This document shows positions 26,585-40,990 of a stretch of 64,000 nucleotides of DNA, in pieces (position 1 is the stretch's first letter; each line of letters starts with the position of its first letter). The translations under genes and the position numbers were made by a program. Location: contig OX621166.1 of assembly GCA_951640195.1 (NCBI GenBank), positions 1,666,501-1,730,500 of the forward strand. Reading direction: 5' to 3'. The notes beneath the pieces are model-generated. The model was given only the letters and a program-made list of their open reading frames with translations. It made no database searches and had not been told where the DNA came from. The DNA comes from Porpolomopsis calyptriformis (lineage: Eukaryota > Basidiomycota > Agaricomycetes > Agaricales > Hygrophoraceae).

Positions 26585-27961
26585 ATGTCTCTCCAACGCT
26601 CTCTACGTTATCTCTCGACAGTAAACAAGGCAACGACGTCTGGCCGAAGGTAGTGTTTCCGTTCGGGTATTCTCGACTTTTGCATGACTGCACGTTTCCT
26701 AGCCCAACAGGTTTGGATTGGTTCAAATTAGCATTTGGGATTCGATGCTAAAAGCGCGACTATATAGCAATCGTCATGTTGAATATGGGCGGACCATCGA
26801 CGGTATGTGTGGTTCAAGACTCTCCCGTATGCTTACTCCACTATAATAGGTGCCAGAAACACACCAGTTTCTCAAGAATCTGTTTTCTGATTCTGATCTG
26901 ATCCCACTACCGTTTCAACGGTTGTTGGGACCGATGATCGCCTACCGGCGGTCACCGAGGATCGAGAGGCAGTACGAGGAAATAGGAGGGGGTTCACCTA
27001 TTCTCCGTTACACGGAGATGCAGGGTGCTGCTATGTCCTCGCTGCTTGACGAGCTGCACCCAGCGACAGCACCACACAAGGCGTACGTTGCATTCCGATA
27101 TGTGCGCCCGATGACGGAGGAGAGCGTGCGGGCGATGCAAGCAGACGGAGTGCGGAGGGCCGTCGTGTTTAGCCAGTACCCGCAGTACAGTTGCAGCACG
27201 ACAGGAAGCAGTCTGAACGAACTATACCGGCGAGGACGGACTGGCACCATCGAATGGAGCGTGATCGATCGATGGGGAACGCATCCTGGCTTTGTAGAGG
27301 TTGTTTTGTTGTTTTCATCCGAGATCTCGACTGATTCGTGTTATCAGGCGGTAGCTCAAAATATTGAAAAGGCTCTCTCGAAATATGATGACCCGGGTCG
27401 CACCGTCCTTTTATTTTCAGCCCACTCCTTGCCGATGTCCGTCGTCAACCGCGGAGATCCATATGTTCTTGAAGTCTCCGCATCGGTGTCGGCTGTGATG
27501 CATCGGCTCCGGAACTCTAATCCCTACCGTTTGGTCTGGCAGTCTAAAGTGGGGCCTTCTGCGTGGATGGGTATATCGACGATCGACGCCCTGAAGGGAT
27601 TCGCCCGGTTGGGAATCCGTCAAATTCTCCTTGTTCCTATTGCATTCACGACTGATCACATCGAGACCCTGTATGAGCTCGATCTCGAATACGCAAAAGA
27701 GGCCAAACACGTATGTCCCACATCCTCCCTCGGTCATGGCTAACGCTCTTCCAGCTTGGCATCGATCTACAACGCTCAGGGTCCCTCAACAACTCTCCTG
27801 TCTTCATACGTGCCCAGGCTGACATCGTTGCGGGGCATCTCAAAGACCACTCTGCCGGGAGGATAGGTCCGACAAGTGTGCAGCTCGCTCTCCGCTGTCC
27901 GGGGTGCACCAACCGGACCTGTGCCCGACAGAAGGAGTGGTTTGGCCACGGAGGCCAATAA
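26585..27961 (+). CDS. HEM15: Ferrochelatase
   Basis: The last enzyme of haem synthesis, inserting Fe2+ into protoporphyrin IX on the mitochondrial inner membrane. The start at 26585 gives a short basic, Ser/Arg-rich presequence (MSLQRSLRYLST). An intron then leads into AIVMLNMGGPST, the canonical ferrochelatase N-terminus, and GGGSPILRYT, FSQYPQYSCSTTG, IDRWGTHPGF and LLFSAHSLPMS (catalytic His) follow. QSKVGPSAWMG and LVPIAFTTDHIETLYELD are conserved. The end RCPGCTNRTCARQKEW holds the C-x2-C-x4-C ligands of the [2Fe-2S] cluster found in fungal and animal enzymes. A 48-nt intron (27300-27347) has no stop and keeps frame. The first intron (about 26620-26756) is long for this window, and its donor is uncertain. 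Confidence 0.95.
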
Positions 27962-28224
27962 TGTCATTCCCGCTACCGTAAGGTAGAGGGTTGCCTCTGC
28001 GCTTAAAACTTGATATTCTGATGATGTCCCTGGTGGTTTCCTTCGCTCTTTTTTTAATTTTAATTTTCATTCTGGTGTTTGCATTCTTCCTTCAAAATAC
28101 CATTTTGTTTTTGTGAAATTTACTTGCACCGGTAGCGAGCATTGCCACTTACAAAAGACATACTCTCAGCTGACTCAGCGCACATTAAATTTAATATTTA
28201 TTTGATGATTTAACTTGTACTCGA

Positions 28225-30135
28225 ATGGCGAACACCACGACCGTCGTGTCGTCCCCTGGCAAGGTCTTGCTTGCCGGTGGGTATTTGATTCTGGATTCTA
28301 GGTACTCTGGTGTGGTTGTCTCCACCTCCTCTCGGATTTACGCTGCCATCGCGTCATCACGTTGTGGCAGAACAAATCAGATCCAAGTACGATCTCCTCA
28401 ATTTCTCGATGGCATTTGGAATTACTCCCTCACCTCGGACAACAACCGCATCGCCGTCAATCCGTCCGCAAAGTAAGTCAAATCCCACCTCTCTCCAGCC
28501 CTTTTTCATTTTTCGCAAGTCCAAGTGAAAATAAATTCATTCATGTCGCCCTCGAGTCTACATGCACCTTGGCCGCCGAAATCAACGGAGTCCAAGCTCT
28601 CCTAGACAGCCTCAAAACCGGCCTCGACATTACCATCCTAACTGACAACGATTTTTATTCTCAACGAGCCCAGGTCAGTCCCCTCTCCACCCACGAGTAT
28701 AAATGCTGCTTTACCTCCTCTTTTGGGGTCCCATCCAGCTCGCGGCTCTCAACCTCCCGCGAACTACCGCCTCGCTGTCTCAGCTCCCCCCGTTCTCCCA
28801 CACGCAGTCCACCGTCTCTCAAGTGCACAAGTCCGGCCTCGGCTCCTCAGCCGCCCTCGTCACTTCCCTCGTGTGCGCGCTCCTGCTGCGTTTCGGCGTC
28901 ATCCCCGCCAGTTCACTTTCCGAGGACGAGGGCAATAGCAACACGAGCGAGGGCAAACGCCTCGCGCATAACCTTGCCCAGTTCGCACACTGTCTCGCAC
29001 AGGGCAAGGTCGGCAGTGGGTTCGACGTTTCCTCGGCGGCGTTCGGCAGCCAGCTTTATACACGATTTGATTCTTCCGCCCTTGAGTTTTTGTTAAACGA
29101 CGAATACGTGTGTCGTCGGTCGTCTAAAGGAACGAGAAACATTGTTTTTTCTGAGGACAGACATTCCAGGTCCGAAAGCAACCTTGGCTACCTATTCTTT
29201 CACCCTACAATCAAGCCTGGAATTACCGCGCAGAACCGTTCAGGCTACCCCCGTTGACAAAGCTGATGCTCGCCGACATCGACGCGGGGAGCAAGACCCC
29301 ATCGCTCGTCAAGGCCGTCCTTGATTGGCGAACGAGAGATCCCAATGCAGGTCCGTCCTCCCTTCCTTTCCCTTCCCGTTTAACCAATGTATTTTTCTAA
29401 GCAAACGCACTATGGTCCGAACTCGACAACCTCAACCAAACTCTCGCAGAAACTCTCACTAAAATGTCAGAACTACATGCATATGACCCACAGACGTACA
29501 CAGAAGCTGTTAAGTATCTTTCCTCCTTACAGCCCTTCCAGGTGAGTACTAGGCGTCTCCCTTGCTTGGCTGTTCCGCGGAAAGCACCTACACCTCACCC
29601 TAAAACAGTGGTTAGCCAACCCCTGGCAACCTCCCGAAGAAATAATTGTCGTAGAAACATTCTACAAAGCCCACCAAACTTCCCAGGTAATATCCTCCGG
29701 TCCTTTTCGTTCCCTTCCTCTCCGCTCACTCAAATAGAGCATCCGGTCTAAAATGCTGGCAATGGGAAACCTTTCTAATGCCCCAATCGAACCACCCGAA
29801 CAAACGTCCCTTCTGAACAACTGCGTCCGCCAGGCAGGCGTCATCGGAGGTGGTGTTCCTGGTGGTAAGCCCTTCCCCTCCACGATGCATCAGCCTTTGT
29901 CCTCACCGTTCTCCCCACCAAAGCCGGTGGATATGACGCCATCTGGCTCCTTGTTTGCGACCCTACAGACTGTAGCCCAGACCTCCCACCCTCCTCCCGC
30001 GTCGAGCGTCTCTGGTCGACGTACCCTGAACTGGATGTCACTCCTCTCGCCTTGACCGAAAGCCTCTCCAAAGGGTCGCAGATAGAAAGGAACATTGATT
30101 CGATCCCGGGATTAAAAATGGCTATATTAACATAA
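28225..30135 (+). CDS. ERG8: Phosphomevalonate kinase
   Basis: A GHMP-family kinase that converts mevalonate 5-phosphate to the diphosphate, in the cytosolic mevalonate route to ergosterol. The N-terminus SSPGKVLLAGGYLILDSRYS and the ATP-binding loop KSGLGSSAALVTS are diagnostic. FIHVALESTCTLAAEING, LAQFAHCLAQGKVGSGFDVS and AAFGSQLYTRF follow. The C-terminal half continues through short exons (DAGSKTPSLVKAVLDWR, NALWSELDNLNQTLAE, GVIGGGVPGG, AGGYDAIWLLV) to the stop at 30133-30135. About seven introns of 50-65 nt were placed by consensus. No missing motif was seen. The gene converges on the transporter at 30182 with only 46 bp between stop codons, so the 3' UTRs must overlap. Confidence 0.94.
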
Positions 30136-30181
30136 CTACAGAACCCAGTCCCGTTATCTAATAATAGATGGACACATTTTA

Positions 30182-32070
30182 CTATGCGCATATCTTGGCA
30201 TCACCTTCTCGCGTCCATACCTTTCCCAGCGCCAAAAACAGGGACATGACCAGAACCACGATCCCAAATGCCACGCACGCGATAGCAGGCATCTTTGAGG
30301 GATTATGCCATGGTGTGGGGGTCAATATGAGGTAGCAGGCTGCGGGGAAGATGAAGGCAAGCGCGGTGGCAGACACACCGCCCGTGATTTCAAGCGTAAC
30401 GCCGAGATCACACGTGACGAGTGCGACTATGGAAAGGTGAGGGCTTTGGGTGAAAAGGAGGAAAGCTGGGTGACGTTACCTAGCATGGAGGCTAGTAGGA
30501 TTGTGGTAGTGAAAAAGACATGCCGTTGAAGGTTGAAGGATTCGTGGGAGAAGAAGAATTGCTCGATCACCTGTTGGGAGGGGGCGTGAGATGAGATGGG
30601 ATGGATTGAAGTAGGTCAATTACCTCTCTACATACGAATAACTCCAAGGGGAGAGTGGTGAACATGTTGAGTCCAAAGCAAAAGCGGGCCACGTTGATCA
30701 AGGTGTCATCCTGGATAACAAAAGTTATTTGATAAGATGCTTCAGGGTTGATGGTGAATCACCCTTGGAAAGTTATTCAAAACATTTCCCCTTGTCTTGT
30801 CCGTAAAGACGACGAAGGCGGAAATGGCGAGGGTGCAACAGGCAACCAAGGAAATGAAGGTAGATATATGGGTCACTTTGGCGAACCTATCAAGGGTGGG
30901 GGTGCGCAAGCTGCCATAGATCAAGAGAGAGTTATGATGGCAGACAAAGGCGAAACTGATGACGCCGATGGCGCGGAATATACCTGGTTGGATGATGGTG
31001 AGCCTTTTTGAGGGGTCGCCTTTGTATTCGGGAGGGACGTGGGGTCCTTCGATAAGGACAGAGGTGACGATGATGAGCATTCCGAGGAGGGCGAGGGCGG
31101 AGGCACGGGAGAGCTTGTGTATGTCACGGTTAAGGGAGAGTGGGTATGATACGGTGATGGTGCAGAGAGCGATGATGAATTGGCGATTTCCAAAGATGGA
31201 GAGGACCGGGGTAGTTTGGAGTTTTGGGAATACGGAACGGATGACGTGAGGTATGGTATCACCTAAAAAATCATGTGAGCGCTGGTGGGTGGAGGATGAG
31301 AAAGAAATGGGTGGTAACCTATGATGACCCCAAAGGCACACATGCCTTGGAAAGAGCTGTATGGGATGGTGTGTGGCATGTAGAAAGGGTGGGTTGAGAC
31401 TCACCGCCGAATGCGAATGCGAATTGAAAAAAAGAGACGGCTGCGCGGCCACTTGGGCCGAAACAGTGGTGCATAATTCCGATGTAGGAATTTTTTCCAC
31501 TCATTTTGGCGTTTACAATGATGAGGCGGATGGTCCAGTCCGTAACCGCGGATAAAACGACGAGGAGGATGATTCCGGCGACGAGTCCGGCTTGACTGAT
31601 GGCGTAAGGAAGGCCTGGTGGGAAGTAGTTTACGGAAAGTTCGGTGTTAGAAGTAAGAGGGATACCTATTATGCCTGAGGAGGGAGAAGTGAGAGAAACG
31701 ATGAATGGAGTAGAAGGGACATACCCGCGCCGAGTATGGAGTTGGCCATATTGAATATGGAATCGATCATTCCGCCGCCTGAGGAGGAGACGGCGGCCAA
31801 CTGTTCGAGGTCAGGATCTGAATCGTCTTGTTGACGGAGAGAAAAGGAGTCATCGAGAGATCTCCTCGAGTCCAGCAAGCCGACGAGAAGCGGCATGGTC
31901 TGATCGGAATGCGGGTGAGGGGAGAGAGGGAGGTCTTGAAGGGTGTCATCGTCGATTTCATCGTCGTCAAGGTCGTACTCTGCAATAAATGGTCAATAAA
32001 GGAAAGAAGAAAAGAGAGAAAACGACGAACGAGTTTCGCGACTGGCCAAAGTCGATCTGAGAGAATTCAT
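30182..32070 (-). CDS. Amino-acid transporter of the AAAP (Avt/SLC38) family
   Basis: A multi-spanning amino-acid transporter. The first exon MNSLRSTLASRET is spliced to an acidic cytosolic N-terminus (DLDDDEIDDDTLQDLPL...). The family signature SIFNMANSILGAGI follows. Transmembrane segments include SVSFFQFAFAFG-type, FIIALCTITVSYPLSLNRDI, IGVISFAFVCHHNSLLIYGS, STFISLVACCTLAISAFVVF, and at the end ALAFIFPAACYLIL and FGIVVLVMSLFLALG. The acidic tail and the FAFVCHHNSL motif match vacuolar Avt5/Avt6-type exporters, so efflux of amino acids from the vacuole is plausible. Substrate specificity is not visible. The start codon lies 66 bp from the divergent PL14 gene. Confidence 0.88.
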
Positions 32071-32136
32071 GTTAAATTACGTAATAAATTATATAATAAA
32101 AATTAAAAGCTATGCTGTATATTACATAATCAAATC
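32071..32136. promoter_or_regulatory. 66-bp AT-rich bidirectional promoter region
   Basis: The entire space between the divergent AAAP transporter and PL14 start codons is 66 bp. It is very AT-rich (AATTACGTAATAAATTATAT), so the two genes must share promoter DNA or have promoters reaching into each other's coding region. No specific factor site is claimed. Confidence 0.5.
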
Positions 32137-33333
32137 ATGTTCTTTCTTTGTTACTTTTTCTTGCCAGCCGTCGTCGCTCAGTCTTTCGATTCGGCTTCGT
32201 TTGCCTCTCAATATTCACTTTCAACGTCGACTTCACTTCCTTTTCCTACTTCAACACAGTCTACGTCCAACACAGTCTCTTTCCTTGAGTCTCAATGGTC
32301 TCTTAGCAAGGGTCGCGTTCAGAACGGAAACGACAGCCTTGCGTTCGTCAACGATCCTTATTCTACCTCCACTTCCTCTCCCGTCCTCCAAGTGACATAC
32401 CAGGCAGGCAGTTACTCTCACGACACGGGCGGCGCCCAGCTGTTATCCCTGTGGAACTCCTCAGACGGCTCTCCTTTCCAATCCATGCTTCTCACTTATG
32501 ACGTCGCTTTCGATTCCCAGTTCGATTGGGTCAAGGGCGGAAAGCTGCCAGGCCTCAGAGGTGGTCCCGATGTCAATGGTTGTGACGGTGGCAGCCAACC
32601 CAATGGCGCCGACTGTTTTAGCACAAGACTCATGTGGCGCCCGGACGGCGCTGGCGAAGGTCGTCTGTTTTTACTCGCACCTTTCTACCTGCTTATCCTC
32701 CCTCAGTCTATGCTTACATCCTCAGACCTGATAATCTCTGCGGTGACTCCAACGTCACTTGTAACACCGATTTCGGTATAAGCATCCAACGAGGATCATT
32801 CTCCTTCCAGAGCGGACAGTACGTCCATTCCCAATCCCTCTTCTTCCCTCATTAATCTTCTCCCCGTACCTCGCCAGATGGAATTCCGTTGCCCTCCTCG
32901 TCCAACTCAACAGTCCCACCAGCCGCGCCAATGGAAACATCATCGTCTAGTCCGTTTTCTCTCTCTTCTTTCCCTCTTTCCCTTTTTCATGAAATTTTCA
33001 GCTACAATGGCCACGTAGCAGAACAGCAGATCAATCTCCAGTTTAGACGTAGCACCGGCATCGACATTTCCGGATTCTGGCTCTCGTGAGTGTTCCTCCT
33101 CCCTTTTTCTTCATTGTTTCATTCACTCCATCCAAACTAGAACGTTTTTCGGGGGTAACGAAGTTTCGTGGGCAACTCCCCTTACCACTCACACTTATTT
33201 CCGTAATATCCAACTTTGGGGAGGCAACCAGCCCTCTACTCTAATTGGCGTAAACCACGCTTCAGCTTATACCACCCCCAAATATTCTCTTCTCCTGGGA
33301 CTCGCTATTACCTTTATCATGGCTCTCTCGTGA
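32137..33333 (+). CDS. Secreted, GPI-anchored PL14-type polysaccharide lyase
   Basis: The signal peptide MFFLCYFFLPAVVAQS is followed by a Ser/Thr-rich linker and a polysaccharide lyase family 14 fold: VAFDSQFDWVKGGKLPGLRG, GPDVNGCDGGSQPNG, CFSTRLMWRPDGAGE, and after an intron AYILRPDNLCGDSN. YNGHVAEQQINLQFR and FFGGNEVSWATPLTTHTYFR form later strands. The C-terminus SAYTTPKYSLLLGLAITFIM is a typical GPI-attachment signal. PL14 enzymes cleave uronic-acid polymers by beta-elimination (alginate or glucuronan lyases). Which polymer is attacked is unknown; a GPI anchor suggests a wall-associated role. Intron boundaries near 32660-33130 are by consensus. Confidence 0.85.
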
Positions 33334-33477
33334 CGGACTTATTATAACATAATGTTATCTCTAGACCAAAACACTCTTTCTTCCGGACTGACAATATTTC
33401 CGTGTAAGAGGAAAAATTAGGTAGGTTAAGTCTAGAACTGGAACGGTGAAGGAAAGAGAAAACCGATGACGGTCCAG

Positions 33478-36267
<2,790 letters not shown>

Positions 36268-36486
36268 TGGTTGAACTGGCAAGTTGCTGTTGAAAGAAAA
36301 AAAAGAGTTGCAAAAATTCCCACGGTGTGAGGTGGCAAAACACTTATAAACAATCCTGTGGCAAACGCCTGACGTCTGATCATTATCTCAAATGTATCCT
36401 TGCATACGACAATTAACCCTAACCAAAAAGTAGATATTCTCTAAGCGTTAAAAAGTCCGTCTACGAATAAGTATAGGCAGTTCCGT

Positions 36487-37911
36487 TCATGAGGATGGTG
36501 GTGATAGCGGCGGCGGCGGAGGGTGTCGTCTGGGTTTGAAGATGAGCACGAGGATAAGCCCGAAAATGATGAGCAACAAGAGAAATATGCATTTCCGCCG
36601 TCCTGTGTTCTTCTGGTATCTGGAAGCATCATGGAATTTACTTAGCTTATAGAGAAGATCAGATGATGGTCAAGAGACGCACCGTGTAGCTACATTCAAT
36701 TCTTTGACGGCTTCTTGAACATGAGCAGCAGTTTGTTCAATGTTGTATTCCACACTGTCAAGAAGCGTGCCTTGATCGATGACGAGTACAGATAAATCCT
36801 TGAAGAGCTCTGCCAGGGAGGAGATGGAGTTTGCGATTTCCGTCAATTCACGGTCTCGGCTTCGAAAATCGGGCTCTAAGACGTCCAGAACTTGAGCTCG
36901 GACCCTACTTCGAGACTACGATATTTTGAATTGAGGGCAGGGAGAGGTGCGATTAAAGGACCCACTCACGGCCGCTTCGACGTCTTCATCAACGGCGGAC
37001 ATGCCTTCAGAACCTTTGAGAGAGATGGTGCCTGAAGCAATCAATAAATCCTGGTTCTTGATCGCGTGACCTTGCAGCTCTGAGGAGAAAGAGTTCAGGG
37101 AAATGGTATGCCAAGTCCCATGACGGGAAAAGGATGTGATGAAGAAGAAGAAGGACGGACTTTCCATGTAAACACGTTGTTTTTTCCGAAACGTAGCACT
37201 GAGGTCTTGGACCTTGGCGGCAAGACCACGTTGTACATTTTTCGCAGCCAGAGCTTGATGTCGCGAGGTCTGATCTGCGCGAGACGAAGGAGGAAAGGAA
37301 TGGGATGGGGGCGACCCTATCCTTGTGATCAATGTCTGGCATTGTCGAAAGTCCTGGCCGAAAAAGGCAGTTTAAGAGTCCCGGAAGGGTCCTAAAGATG
37401 AGAGACCGATATACTTTAGTGATATCGGTCGTTACCGCGTCAATCTCCTTCTCCTCAGCGGTCCGGTCCGCGAAGCCTGGCAAAACGTGTTTTGCATGCA
37501 ATCGCTCCAAGGAGACAACTGAGGAACATGGCTTGTCAGTAAATCAAATAGGTGCTGAGATAGGAACGAATGATTAAACATTACTTTTAGCCTGTGTTCC
37601 TGCGAGGATGTCCTGAACCTGGTCGGAAATATCGACCCTCATGGAGCATAGAATTAGAATATAACTAGACCCGAGATAATAGACAATTACGGCTACCATT
37701 TGGGCGGTAAATCTACATCGATGGAAATGTGTCCGGGGAAGTTATTATTGATGAGGCCATCGTGTTCGTCGTGGGAAGGATCGATTTCATCGTAAGATGG
37801 TAAGCGGGCTCTTGAAAAGCGTGTTGAGCGAGCCCGCGAATCACGATATGATATGAATAGCAACGTTCGTGAGCGAGTTGTAGGGTTTGAGAGGGATGAA
37901 GATGATGACAT
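36487..37911 (-). CDS. TLG2: Syntaxin of the Tlg2/STX16 family (t-SNARE)
   Basis: A Qa-SNARE for traffic between endosomes and the trans-Golgi. The start at 37911 gives the hallmark N-terminus LSNPTTRSRTLLFISYRDS. LHAKHVLPGFADRTAEEKEI, typical of the Habc domain of Tlg2, follows. The SNARE helix reads RELTEIANSISSLAELFKDL, VLVIDQGTLLDSVEYNIEQ (zero-layer Gln in DQG), AAHVQEAVKELNVATR. The transmembrane anchor is CIFLLLLIIFGLILVLIF, followed by a short Pro-rich extra-cytosolic end (RRHPPPPPLSPPSS). Several introns fall within 36650-37690. The gene is co-directional with DBP2, which starts 219 bp downstream. Confidence 0.93.
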
Positions 37912-38243
37912 TCAAGCTTCGTCGTCGTCGTCGCAAATGCTACCGTCCGTCGGTCATCTGGTGGGGCTCGTGGCGTTCGACAAATAAATACAAATTCGCC
38001 CCTCAACGGAAATTGACTCCACCTCAGACACATTCCACCCGTCGCCATCGTCGCCATCCTTATCGTTCAGATCAGTTCCTTTTTTAGGGCCTTGTGACTA
38101 GCAGGCAAGCCGTTATCCAATCTCACTCCATCAAACTCGAATAGCAACCCTATATCGTCATCATTTCCTATAAATTCAGCCAAACTCCCCAGTTCTCATC
38201 AATCACCTTTTATTCTTTTCCCCCCAGCTTCTACTGGTCCCAA
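37912..38243. promoter_or_regulatory. Divergent region between TLG2 and the Cys-rich small gene
   Basis: This is 332 bp between opposite start codons. A minus-strand frame runs through it from 38057, but it does not splice sensibly into TLG2 and shows no motif. The last 70 bp before 38244 are pyrimidine-rich (TTTATTCTTTTCCCCCC), which suggests the rightward promoter. Confidence 0.4.
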
Positions 38244-38717
38244 ATGTGCAGCCTCGAAACGTGATACTCTCTGATTTTTTCTTTTTTACAAACCCATCAG
38301 CTGACGCTCATCAGTGAAGGAACAAAGTTCGGTTGTGGAGTAAGCATCATCTACCTTTCACCCTCCCCCTCATGGCTCATTGCCATTTGTGTAGCACTAC
38401 GTGGCCGTACGTTGACCTGGGTGCTCCTCACACTCGTGTACTGATACCCCGCCACAGACGAGACAAGTCAGGAAGATCGACTGCAATGATCAGTTCTGTA
38501 TGAAATCAGACGTTCATCCCACCCCGTGCCCGCACTGTCCCAACTGCGAACGTGTGAGTATTTGTCACCCTCCATATCCAACCCCGCTCACCCCCGCCAT
38601 CAGTACTTCGGCCCAGATGCGAAAGAAACGATCACCTATCACAGCGACAATTATTGTACTAATTGCGAATACTGGTTAAGGGGCCCTGGTTCTCGGCCGC
38701 TCAAGCCACGACGGTAG
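38244..38717 (+). CDS. Small conserved Cys-rich protein (87 residues, five exons)
   Basis: Assembled from exons 38244-38260, 38315-38339, 38395-38406, 38458-38553 and 38604-38717; every junction is GT-AG and the frame closes on TAG 38715-38717. The protein has nine Cys and three His (MCSLETEGTKFGCGHYV..., KIDCNDQFC, PTPCPHCPNCER, NYCTNCEYWLRGPG). Paired CxxC and CxxCxxC groups suggest zinc or metal binding or a disulfide-rich fold. There is no signal peptide or membrane helix. I believe similar small proteins recur in agaricomycetes as uncharacterised families, but no function is known to me. The third exon is only 12 nt (HYVA). The consistent cysteine pattern and closed frame make it a real gene, despite being too small for ordinary ORF scans. 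Confidence 0.8.
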
Positions 38718-38874
38718 AGGCTAGCCTCGCTGCTTCACACTAGAACCGCTGTTTATCCACCCCTATTAATACCATCTTTGTTGTACTACCACCCTTTACT
38801 TGACTTCCCAGTAATGTACCGTCCCTTTTTTTTTGTGTATGTATATCGCGAGTTTCGTCTTCGCCGTAATAACA

Positions 38875-40861
38875 TCACCATTTGACCGCTAAACCCACTA
38901 TTTCGCTCTCCACCGCGCGGTACTCCGTCCGAAACAAATCCCTGCGACGGGCCTCCGCCTCTTCATCCATGATCGTAGCCCAAATCAAATCCTCGGCCAC
39001 TTCCTTGGGCTCACAAAGGTCCACCAAAATTCTTGCGGCCAAACGGCCCGCGTGCAAGGCGAGTATATCTCGATCACCGTTTCTCCCATCCAACTTGGGT
39101 GATGGTGGGGGGGTCGGCAGATCATGCCAATAAGCCTCCTCGACTTTCTTCGTCCACTCCTTATCCCCCCACTTCGGATTTTGTCCACCTCCCAGTTCGT
39201 TCATCTGTACCTCACCGCCTTCCCAGTGTTCCCCCTCATCATCCGTCCTGGCGGTTACCGGTCTTGGTGGCCGAAGTTGGCCACCACCGTTTACGCACCC
39301 CGCAGGACATGCCATTACTTCCACATAATCGTACCGCTTCTCCACCTCCCTACTGCCAACCTCCGCTTTTCTTGCCCGCCCGCGCAACCCCCCCGTGATC
39401 TTTCCAGCAGCACCTCTTCCCACCTGTACGCCCGCTTCCCTCCCAACTTTTCTTACAACATTCTGCAAATTCCGAAATCCGTAGCACTTTGCACCCCTGA
39501 ATACAATCTCGCCCGTATCCCGTCGGCTCAACGTGTATTCTTCATAGTCAGCACTCCGTACTGTGCGCGTTGAGAGATCAAAGTTTTCAGGTGAAGTTTC
39601 CACAACTCCGGAAATCAAGGAGTGCAAGTAAGACCCCGAGCTAGTCCCGGCATGTGACAGCAGCTCCGGAAGGTCGGTACACTGGGAATCGTCGGAAATA
39701 ATAGGTGCACGGTCTTCGTGTTCGGCTGGTAGTGAGAGGTCCCACCCTTTCTCTTGCATCATGAGCTCCAGTTCCAGCGTCGTAATGACACAATCCACAT
39801 CTCGGGTGGAGTAGATCTCATTGTAAAAGTCTTGCCTTGAGGCCTCCAGTTTCTTGTCATAACAGGGCATCACAGTGACGTGATAGACCCCGTCTGGCCT
39901 AAACGAAAGACGTGAGATCGCAAAACCGAGTGCAAGTCAAAAAAAAAGTTACATACTGCTTTCCCCATTTCTTGCTCATCCAAGATTTGACCAACATCCC
40001 CATAATCTGCTGCGGGCTCCTCGTTCTGGAAATGAAAGGCAACATCTCCGAATGTGTCTTTTCCGCGTAGCAGATCCACCCTGGACACGCGCTTGCAAGC
40101 ATCGGCAATTGCCCTGACCCGCGCTTCCGTTCATAAAATTCTTGCGAAAGCTCTAGCAGTGCGATGTGCCGCGCGAACGTGGTGTCGAATACATGTTCAA
40201 AACCTAAGACCCGTTTGCAGAAGGCTTGAACACGGCGAAGGACCTGCCGCAAGCCGACAGGAGAGGAAGAGGAGGATGACAAGGAGGCGGCTAGGGAGGC
40301 AAGGCTTTGCGGTGCGATTGATAGTACCGGAATTTTGTGTGACGAAGAGGAGATGTCCGGGTTTGATTGTAGGAAATTCAGAACTTCGGTGTGTGACTGG
40401 AGAGTGATCAAGACAGATTCGGCTGAGGTGATGCAACCGCTTGACGACCAAGGTGTGAATAAATCTAGCGGGTAGGAAAAGTGGAAAATTTACCTGCACG
40501 CGAGGCAATCATTGAGATTGATCTGTGCCGTTTCTAGCTTTTTCCCCTTGCTATTCATCGTCTTACCCGACGAGAGTCCGTCAGACGCTACTTCGTAGTA
40601 TGCTCCAGAGGAATCAATGCGAATTTCCGTCTGATATTGTCTGAGTGAGGATCACACTCTGGATCATGAGGAATGCACACCGTGGCAGCTCCTGGTTCTT
40701 TCCACTCCGGTGAAGGCTCCGACGGCTGAACGGGCTTGATGCATGCCTGAGAGGGCGTGATAAAGTCGTTCAAGTCTGTCAATGTCTGCAAAGGCAACCA
40801 AACTGAGTAAGCAGAGGACTGAAGCCCAAGTAGACCTTACGAGAGCGCCAGAGAAATGCAT
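38875..40861 (-). CDS. NAR1: Cytosolic Fe-S assembly factor NAR1
   Basis: An iron-only-hydrogenase-like protein of the cytosolic iron-sulfur assembly (CIA) machinery. It carries two Fe-S clusters and passes clusters toward target apoproteins. The start at 40861 (MHFSGAL, then intron, TLTDLNDFITPSQACIKPVQ) gives the N-terminal cluster ligands, with LNDCLACSGCITSAE following. The hydrogenase-like core contains VLSIAPQSLASLAASL, LASACPGWICYAEK, SPQQIMGMLVKSW, VMPCYDKKLEASR and YNEIYSTRDVDCVITT. Near the end are KCYGFRNLQNVVRK and VEVMACPAGCVNGGGQLRP, carrying the second-cluster Cys. Length (about 600 residues) is normal. Introns include one whose 5' part had hidden the frame between GAAT and TEIRIDSSG. 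It is divergent from the MscS gene, 129 bp apart. Confidence 0.95.
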
Positions 40862-40990
40862 CGATGATCGCCAAAACAAAACCCAAAATGGAAATTTCTT
40901 CAGATTTCAAATTTGAACACGTGACCAATGCCTCATTTACGTTAAAATGCTCGGCTGTCAAAACCTGGCATCTTTTCAAATTTTAGCGAT

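Noticed and set aside
26303..26653. Plus-strand open frame with a His-rich run as the start of ferrochelatase
   Set aside because: The His run is a CAC microsatellite. The likely ferrochelatase start is the internal ATG at 26585, which gives a mitochondrial-type presequence.
37713..38057. Upstream minus-strand frame as an N-terminal extension of TLG2
   Set aside because: It overlaps the TLG2 first exon in another frame. The TRSRTLLFISYRDS start is the conserved one.
39033..39573. Long plus-strand open frames opposite NAR1
   Set aside because: They lie on the antisense of a clearly conserved NAR1 exon and have no domain or splice structure.
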